NCBI GenBank assembly: GCA_023254645.1
Contig: JALRLA010000040.1
Coordinates: 1-19,852 of the forward strand
DNA length: 19,852 bases
Source: Bacteroidia bacterium
Lineage (GTDB): Bacteria > Bacteroidota > Bacteroidia > NS11-12g > UBA955
Direction: 5' to 3'
Part shown: in pieces, positions 15,701-19,852 of the stretch
Layout: every line of letters starts with the position of its first letter
Position numbering within the stretch: position 1 is the stretch's first letter
Program-made: the position numbers and the translations under genes
The notes under the pieces: generated by a model
Seen by the model: the letters and a program-made list of their open reading frames with translations, nothing else
What the model was told of the DNA's origin: nothing
Databases searched by the model: none

Positions 15701-17006
15701 GGGCCGTTTGGTATTCACCCGTACCGGTGACTTGCCTGCTTTGTTGCCCTTGGCCCATGCGGGTGGCAACCGCAGCCACAGCGCTTTGATTGATACCCTT
15801 CGATTGGACGGCCGCGCGAGCAGCGCCGGTTCATTGGGTTACCTGAAATACGAATGGAGTCAGGTCTATGGTCCCAACCGCTTGAGCATGGAAGGGGCTA
15901 GCAGCGCTCAACCCTTGCTCAAGGGCTTGAAAGAAGGGGTCTATAAAATGCGTCTTCGTGTCTTTGATAGCTTGTATAGCGATGCCCAAGAGGTGTTTGT
16001 ATTTGTGGGTGATGGTTTGAATGCCGCTCCTAGTTTGGCGCTTTCTTCTCCCTTGAACCAGCAGAATTTCATCGAGGGTCAGCGTGTGGCCGTTCAGGCC
16101 GTAGCCGAAGATTTGGACGGTCAAATTGCCTTTGTTGAGTTTTCGGTCGGTGGCCAAATCGTTCGCGATTCTGTGGCTCCGTACCTGTGGTCTCAAGCTT
16201 GGCCAGCGGGTAGCTATGAGGTGTTTGCTTGGGCCGCTGATGACAGTGGTGCCAGGGCCTACAGCGATACCCTTTCCTTTGCCGTATTGAGCCCTGTGGG
16301 CGATTGGGTCTTGGAACGCAAGGCGGGAGCCTTGGCGGTGGGACCTGATGCTGGAAACTTGCTCTGGTGGAGCAACAGTGCGGGCGATGTCAATACCCGA
16401 TCCTGCTTGTTTGACGATGTATATCAAATCAAGGCTGACGGCAGTTTCCAAATCAACATGGGTAGCCAAACTTGGTTGGAAGGCTGGCAGAACAACGGCA
16501 AAGAAGCCTGTGGCACACCGGTTGCGCCTCATGATGGAACCAAAGCCGGTACTTGGTACATTGATTCGGTCATGGGTGCTTTGGTCATTTCGGGTCAGGG
16601 TCAGTTTTTGGGTCTTCCCAAGGCCACCAACAATGGTGAATTGGGAGCGGGGGCTGTTGAGCCCGATATGCGCTGGTACAATCTGCAGTTGACCGCTCAG
16701 ACCTTGACTGCGGGTATAGACTTTGCGGCTGGTTATTGGCAATTCCAGTTTGTTCGTGCCCAGCCTTCGGGAATTCATTCACCATTTGAAAAACCTTGGA
16801 TCGTATATCCCAATCCTGCGGCTGAAAAACTCAACATCCAGGGCGTTTCGGAAAGCGTGCAATGGCAGGTGTTGGATGCCTTGGGGCGCCTAGTCTTGAG
16901 TGGAAAAGGTACTAGTGTGGAGGTGAGCAGTTTGCCCGCCGGTCCTTATGTACTTCGCATGCAAGTCGCTCAACAAAGTCAAAGTCTGCGCATCTTGAAG
17001 CGTTAA
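12756..17006 (+). CDS. GH81 endo-beta-1,3-glucanase, multidomain, T9SS-secreted
   Basis: A 1416-residue extracellular enzyme predicted to cut internal beta-1,3-glucan bonds (laminarin, curdlan type; EC 3.2.1.39). Order: signal peptide (1-19); GH81 catalytic region (about 55-745), opening PVPTNDWWSAK and carrying INDHHFHWGY with D438 and NDQESTSESM with E513 and E517, the positions of the conserved GH81 acids; Ig-like domain (about 748-830); CBM6 (about 841-988), with IEAGEWTEYTVNV and GKWETF; PKD-like domain (about 997-1085); second Ig-like domain (about 1088-1178); a W/C-containing lipocalin-like module (about 1180-1340); T9SS type A sorting domain (about 1346-1416, YPNPAAEKLNI). It is GC-richer than its right-hand neighbours. 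No SusC/D genes adjoin. Its stop abuts the stop of the opposing SOUL gene with no gap. An inverted repeat upstream may control it. Confidence 0.93.
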   Translation: MKKILAIAFALVALSCATAQTVKVGSGSYTTAFPGTDVAGRNSYPQGVPYLIDSLKSKPVPTNDWWSAKLNNAHCSNLFNYPLTMKTTASGLVTSYIPWGVISDIEPIIVGVSGLNASAAYVAEYSDWLIALEWKSGGHRLQARTGMGMPFVYYQKDSADEVKITVNSGKVSINNEVVLIEDAYNGADFVVYGPSGCTWSKSGSTLTSDLDGHNYWSVLMLPHSRSSFANAIDSFQRYAYVEPVNTHTEWSYTASTSQVSTTFSLDVQVHEGSDSLPLQGWLPHQWSHSSKGPSDYLSQSYPSIRGQLKLLPALNYSVSHTFRGILPTLPYVDYLSEGFDAAALQSKISDLQYEGLSTWTDSYNEGQVMNRLIQTARIAHEMGNDEAVQAILKTVKSRLENWLTHQSPEVAFLFYYHKTYSTLIGYPAGHGQDGNINDHHFHWGYFIHAASFIEEFEPGWAQDFGPMVNLLVRDAASSDRQDTLFPFLRNFNPFAGHCWANGFASFPQGNDQESTSESMQFNSSLIHWGSITGNDAIRDLGIYLYCTEQSAIEEYWFDQKKRNLGPNQNYALVSRVWGNSHDNGTFWTNDIAASYGIELYPIHGGSFYLAHDSAYHRRLWNEMAKNTGILTHQANDNLWHDIYYQYLAYIDAPKAIQLYNVNGQRNLKFGVSDAQTYHWLHSLNRLGRLQPQITANHPLAVAFNKDGETIYVGKNYGADTLVVTFSDQYELTVPPRRLVTSLDGDVKLSISSEFAQYYKGTDVSFQIDSLSDNIDSLRFMLNSKWVSTQSSGPYSYSAANMPVGQYSMQAWAYKGGKVSLSNVLTVIVGEQWPYKRASRSIPGTIETGHYDEFEGGRGQGISYVDFGAANLGNFRTTESVDASQDPAEGAILTWIEAGEWTEYTVNVAQDGLYSCQIRYANGNAQRGGLMILELDGKALHSGVDFPSTGKWETFQSVTINNLSMQRGKRILRLNFAASGANLGRLVFTRTGDLPALLPLAHAGGNRSHSALIDTLRLDGRASSAGSLGYLKYEWSQVYGPNRLSMEGASSAQPLLKGLKEGVYKMRLRVFDSLYSDAQEVFVFVGDGLNAAPSLALSSPLNQQNFIEGQRVAVQAVAEDLDGQIAFVEFSVGGQIVRDSVAPYLWSQAWPAGSYEVFAWAADDSGARAYSDTLSFAVLSPVGDWVLERKAGALAVGPDAGNLLWWSNSAGDVNTRSCLFDDVYQIKADGSFQINMGSQTWLEGWQNNGKEACGTPVAPHDGTKAGTWYIDSVMGALVISGQGQFLGLPKATNNGELGAGAVEPDMRWYNLQLTAQTLTAGIDFAAGYWQFQFVRAQPSGIHSPFEKPWIVYPNPAAEKLNIQGVSESVQWQVLDALGRLVLSGKGTSVEVSSLPAGPYVLRMQVAQQSQSLRILKR

Positions 17007-17597
17007 TTAGGGCCAAACAACCTCAATGGCCACCTCGTTGCGGCGGTTGACCACATCCCAGGGGGAGTTGTAACCCATGTACAGCAGGGAGCCTTTGGCG
17101 GCAATGCCTTGTTCCTGGAGTTCAGCCATGAGCTTGTCTGCGTACTTCTTGATTTTATCGTCGTCGCTGAAGCCGCCGTACTGAATGACCGCCAGGGTCT
17201 TTTCAGGGGTCTGCTGCAGGGATACCCGATCAGAATTGGGTTGGGGTAGTTCGTTGAGTTCGTAGGCCGAAGGCATGACAAAAGAGAGGCGAGCCGAGTC
17301 GCCCATTTCCATGATCACAGGAGCGGTCATGGCGATTTTCTGGCCGGTTTGGTTGCCGCCAAAGATGTAGTTGGCTACGGTGCGAAAGCCGTTGCTGCCC
17401 TCGTTGTCGAACGAAGAAGAGCGCAAATCGGTCTGGGCTATGGTCATTTGGGGGTAGGCGCGCAGTTCGACTGAACCTAGGGTTTTGATCACGCGGTAGG
17501 AGGGGGTTTCGATGTTGGAAAAGCGAAAAGAGGCGAACATGAAAAAGGCTATAACGAGAACGGCGAGAATGCCGAGTATCCAGAATGTTTTGGTCAT
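17007..17597 (-). CDS. Membrane-anchored SOUL family haem-binding-like protein
   Basis: The 196-residue protein has an N-terminal membrane helix (about 5-24, FWILGILAVLVIAFFMFASF) and then one SOUL/HEBP domain (about 28-196). Family marks are the opening ETPSYRVIKTLGSVELRAYP, GFRTVANYIFGGNQTGQKIAMTAPV, the FVMPS strand, GGFSDDDKIKKYADKL and the closing NRRNEVAIEV. Related proteins bind haem or porphyrins weakly; the bacterial role is not settled, and it probably faces the periplasm. A TACACTTG promoter-like element is one base from the ATG. It is convergent with the glucanase gene, stop codon against stop codon, and shows no functional tie to it. Confidence 0.88.
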   Translation of the reverse strand: MTKTFWILGILAVLVIAFFMFASFRFSNIETPSYRVIKTLGSVELRAYPQMTIAQTDLRSSSFDNEGSNGFRTVANYIFGGNQTGQKIAMTAPVIMEMGDSARLSFVMPSAYELNELPQPNSDRVSLQQTPEKTLAVIQYGGFSDDDKIKKYADKLMAELQEQGIAAKGSLLYMGYNSPWDVVNRRNEVAIEVVWP

Positions 17598-17598
17598 G

Positions 17599-17606
17599 CA
17601 AGTGTA
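17599..17606 (-). promoter_or_regulatory. Candidate -7 element of the SOUL gene
   Basis: On the minus strand this reads TACACTTG, one mismatch to TAnnTTTG, with a single C before ATG 17597. A transcript from it would begin at or inside the start codon region, so either the mRNA is leaderless or a later start is used. Confidence 0.3.
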
Positions 17607-17704
17607 ACAAACTGAACCTCAGAAGGTTTGATGTATTCGTTTGGCGAGATATTTTGGGTCTTTGATTTTGGTAGACTAAACAATTAGAGATTAATATGCA
17701 GGTT

Positions 17705-18424
17705 ATGAAAAGAGTATCTGGGTTTCTTTCGGTTTTGGGTCTAGTTTCAATTGCTTTTGGCCAATCAAAGGAGGAGTTACGATTAGAAATAGCTCGGTTA
17801 AAGAATGATTCCTTGCGACAGAGTTATACCATTAACGATTTGAATTGGCATTTGAAACAGAATAAAAATGAGAATCTGGGCTTGAAGAAAGTTGCTGATT
17901 CCTTGCAGGCAGAAAACAAGGTGCTCACCCAGGGCATAGGTGCTTTGAAAAATCAAATCGCAGAAGAGAAGAAACGTTCATTGGTGAAGAACTTGAAAAT
18001 CGATTCATTGGCAGCCGTTGTTGGCAAATGCAATCAAACCCTTGATTCCCTGCAAAGCCTGGATAACAGTATAATGGGGTATGAAGATTGGTGCGATTAT
18101 TTCGGCATTGAATTGTCTGAATCGTATTCTAGTTGTGATGGCGAGGGCTACCGAATGCCCAAATTTCGTCCTGTTAAGTTCCCCAATGCATCCAATTTAA
18201 TTGGACTAACTGGTTTTGAGAATGTGGTTTACGATTGGATTGGAGATGTAGTGAATGCGAAGCAAATTTTTGTATTTACAGGCGATGGATGGGTTCTATT
18301 GCCAAGGTTGTATTCTGAAACAGAATGCAAGCTCGTCATTACAAGAGAAGGGGATATAGTAGATCCATACGGTCAAAACGTTTTTGATGCGAGGTGGGAC
18401 GGCAAATATTTGTATCAATGGTAG
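17705..18424 (+). CDS. Secreted coiled-coil protein, unknown function
   Basis: The protein has 239 residues from ATG 17705 (242 if ATG 17696 is used). A signal peptide ends IAFGQ. Residues about 20-125 are a long charged helix with heptad-like spacing and four DSL repeats (NDSLRQ, ADSLQA, IDSLAA, LDSLQS), so a coiled coil. Residues about 130-239 form a compact, aromatic-rich domain (YEDWCDYFGI, FENVVYDWIGD, FVFTGDGWVLLPR) with cysteines near its start. No family is recognised. The layout, coiled-coil stalk plus C-terminal globe, could serve oligomerisation at the cell surface. It heads an AT-richer run of genes for small secreted proteins. Confidence 0.68.
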   Translation: MKRVSGFLSVLGLVSIAFGQSKEELRLEIARLKNDSLRQSYTINDLNWHLKQNKNENLGLKKVADSLQAENKVLTQGIGALKNQIAEEKKRSLVKNLKIDSLAAVVGKCNQTLDSLQSLDNSIMGYEDWCDYFGIELSESYSSCDGEGYRMPKFRPVKFPNASNLIGLTGFENVVYDWIGDVVNAKQIFVFTGDGWVLLPRLYSETECKLVITREGDIVDPYGQNVFDARWDGKYLYQW

Positions 18425-18506
18425 GCTGTTTGGCTATCGCATATGGGCACAGATAAATTTTTTTCATTGGTTGTTAAATTTCTGTATACCAAATGAATAG
18501 GTTGAT

Positions 18507-18514
18507 TATATTTA
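18507..18514 (+). promoter_or_regulatory. Candidate -7 element of the 18520 gene
   Basis: TATATTTA matches TAnnTTTG except at the last base and lies five bases before ATG 18520, favouring that start over ATG 18493. Confidence 0.3.
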
Positions 18515-18519
18515 CTAAT

Positions 18520-18978
18520 ATGAAAAATAGATTCTTGTTGTTTGGCCTTTTTATTGTTGGATTGTCATCCAGCTTGTCGGCCCAGTTTGACCCAACACCA
18601 GTAATCAATCAAGTGCATGAACAGGTCACCTTGGTGGCTACTGTTTCAGGGGTAGAATGTGATTTTGAAAATCAATGTTTCGCTCGCATCGATTTTGAAG
18701 CCAACTCGTTGGGCCTTGAATTCTGTAATGGCATTCCCATTCAAGATCAAATTGATGGTTCCTATAGTACGATAGGTGAATTGATGAATGCCGAGTGCTT
18801 TTTAATGGATGAAGAACCATACATAATGGATTGCAATTGGGATCCTGCTTTCCGATTTCATATCACACTAGATGTACAAGTGGGCGAGTTTCCCATCATG
18901 AATGATATGAGCGGAGAGTTGGAGCGCACCGATGAACAGAGATGTTTGAATATTACTAAAATTAGTGTTGCTGAGTAG
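18520..18978 (+). CDS. Small secreted protein, unknown function
   Basis: The 152-residue protein has a signal peptide (MKNRFLLFGLFIVGLSSSLSA|Q). The mature part is acidic and beta-rich, opening with VTLVATVSGVECDFENQCF and closing with FRFHITLDVQVGEF and RCLNITKISV. It has six cysteines, an even number that could form three disulfides in the periplasm or outside. No family is recognised. ATG 18493 in the same frame would add nine residues before the signal peptide and is less likely. The next gene begins four bases after its stop, so they form a pair. Confidence 0.68.
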   Translation: MKNRFLLFGLFIVGLSSSLSAQFDPTPVINQVHEQVTLVATVSGVECDFENQCFARIDFEANSLGLEFCNGIPIQDQIDGSYSTIGELMNAECFLMDEEPYIMDCNWDPAFRFHITLDVQVGEFPIMNDMSGELERTDEQRCLNITKISVAE

Positions 18979-18982
18979 CGGT

Positions 18983-19390
18983 ATGAAACAAAAATTCGCC
19001 CTGCTCCTTGTTCTATTTTTTGCCCAGTCTGCTTTTGGGCAACTGTCAACTGATCATTATTGGCTGTTGAATCAGAATGTTTCTGTTATTGCGAAATTGG
19101 AATCTATACAATATGGCGATGCCAGTACCTATTTTCAGTTCAAATGTCTAAATGGGGAAGATTTGACCATCGCCTGGTGGGACTTTGACGAAGAACAAAG
19201 TGGTTCCATACAAGTCCCAGATTTTTCAGAAGACCAGATTGAACAGTGTTTTGAGCTGAAATTGCGATGTGTAAAAAAGCAAGAGCTTAATTATCAAGGC
19301 TTTGAAGCGGGTATGGTTCCAACGGGCAATATGCAAATAGCTTGGGAAATTTATAGCATTGATAGAGCTGCCTGTTGGGAAGGTGGTTAA
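18983..19390 (+). CDS. Small secreted protein, unknown function
   Basis: The 135-residue protein starts at ATG 18983 with a signal peptide (MKQKFALLLVLFFAQSAFG|Q). Like the preceding product it is acidic and beta-rich (NVSVIAKLESIQYGD, YFQFKCLNGEDLTIAWWDF, CFELKLRC, MQIAWEIYSID), with four cysteines. The early 'VxVIAxLxSI' strand resembles 'VTLVATVSGV' of its neighbour, so a distant duplication is possible but unproven. It lies four bases downstream of that gene. No family is recognised. Confidence 0.68.
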   Translation: MKQKFALLLVLFFAQSAFGQLSTDHYWLLNQNVSVIAKLESIQYGDASTYFQFKCLNGEDLTIAWWDFDEEQSGSIQVPDFSEDQIEQCFELKLRCVKKQELNYQGFEAGMVPTGNMQIAWEIYSIDRAACWEGG

Positions 19391-19406
19391 TTTATGTAAA
19401 AATAAA

Positions 19407-19852
19407 ATGGGTTACTTTCGATTGATGATACGATTCTTAATTGTGTGCTCCATTGGCTTATTCGTTGGGAATTTAACGGCTTCGCCAATTTTGCCTCTTT
19501 CTGATCCAAATGCGGTACAATTTCCATCAGATAACGGTGAGCATCTGACTTTTAAAGGCATACCCATTGATGGCCCTTTCAGCAGCTTTAAAGCGAGTAT
19601 GCAAGCTGAGGGCTTCGAGTTTTTGGGGACTGAAGGACAAGCACACGGTTTTTCGGGAATTTTTTTGGGCCAAAAAGTGACCGTTGTTGCAATGGAGGGA
19701 AGTGGAACCATATACCGCGTTGGGGTTGTTTTCGAAGAACAAGAAGTGTGGAGCATTCTCAAGGGCCAGTATTTGAATATTAAATCATTGTTGACCGCCA
19801 AATATGGTGACCCTATCGATGTTGTTGAGGAATTTCAGGAGTCTTACATGGA
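19407..19852 (+). CDS. Secreted hypothetical protein (partial, runs off the right edge)
   Basis: An open frame of 148 codons from ATG 19407, or 142 from ATG 19425, continues past the window end. A signal-like stretch (IRFLIVCSIGLFVGNLTAS) is followed by HLTFKGIPIDGPFSSFKASM, then GFSGIFLGQKVTVVAMEGSG, YRVGVVFEEQEVWSILKGQY and LNIKSLLTAKYGDP. The 'FKGIPIDG ... F.G.F.G.K..V ... W..L...Y..LK..L..KYG.P' order recalls a hypothetical family frequent in Bacteroides and relatives, recalled from memory and of unknown function. It follows the small secreted genes after 16 bases. Confidence 0.7.
   Translation, partial: MGYFRLMIRFLIVCSIGLFVGNLTASPILPLSDPNAVQFPSDNGEHLTFKGIPIDGPFSSFKASMQAEGFEFLGTEGQAHGFSGIFLGQKVTVVAMEGSGTIYRVGVVFEEQEVWSILKGQYLNIKSLLTAKYGDPIDVVEEFQESYM

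Noticed and set aside
13695..16778. Long minus-strand open frames inside the GH81 gene (254, 229 and 315 codons)
   Set aside because: They are exactly antisense to a well-supported multidomain enzyme, show no domain or start signal, and arise because stop-codon complements are rare in the GC-rich sense frame.
17617..17630. AACCT-CAGA-AGGTT short hairpin between the SOUL gene and the coiled-coil gene
   Set aside because: Five base pairs with no T-run is expected by chance in a window this long.
1..19852. CRISPR array, transposase, phage, toxin-antitoxin or known defence genes
   Set aside because: I looked for spaced direct repeats, transposase DDE motifs and typical defence domains on both strands and saw none.

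Overview
The window looks like chromosome from a marine or freshwater Bacteroidota bacterium, probably near Flavobacteriales. Three things support this. Two large secreted proteins end in type IX secretion (T9SS) sorting domains of the 'PNP' type. Many genes begin just after a TAnnTTTG-like element, the -7 box of Bacteroidota promoters, instead of after a Shine-Dalgarno site. Small signal-peptide proteins, lipoproteins and outer-membrane proteins of unknown function are abundant. I see no tRNA, rRNA, CRISPR array, insertion sequence or phage gene.

Layout. 1-397: the tail of one unidentified gene and a small lipocalin-like gene overlapping it by ATGA. 440-1930 (-): secreted M28 / carboxypeptidase Q-like peptidase. 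2197-3519: APC amino acid permease. 3604-5440: a two-gene unit of a double-VOC-domain protein and a short-chain dehydrogenase. 5437-6828 (-): SLC13/DASS anion transporter, whose stop codon overlaps the dehydrogenase stop. 6898-8986: four envelope genes (secreted protein, TonB C-terminal protein, lipoprotein, outer-membrane barrel). 9045-10814: matrixin-like metalloprotease with a TIG domain and a T9SS signal. 10844-10899: two strong inverted repeats. 10954-11849: two overlapping genes for small membrane proteins. 11854-12647 (-): a two-gene operon (SRPBCC/AHSA1 protein, then an outer-membrane-like protein) in which each gene is cut by one in-frame TAA. 12756-17006: a 1416-residue multidomain GH81 endo-beta-1,3-glucanase. 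17007-17597 (-): membrane-anchored SOUL haem-binding-like protein. 17705-19852: AT-richer block of four small secreted proteins of unknown function, the last running off the window.

Functionally the region fits a scavenger of polymers. The GH81 enzyme would cut laminarin-type beta-1,3-glucan outside the cell, the metalloprotease and M28 peptidase would break down protein and peptides, and the APC and DASS carriers could import amino acids and organic or inorganic anions. No SusC/SusD pair or other polysaccharide-utilization genes lie beside the glucanase, so any link between these genes is inference. No clear new multi-gene system is visible. The best leads are the doubly stop-interrupted minus-strand operon, the recurring promoter-to-ATG spacing that suggests leaderless mRNAs, the tandem hairpins at 10844-10899, the perfect inverted repeat upstream of the glucanase, and the cluster of unrecognised secreted proteins at the right end.
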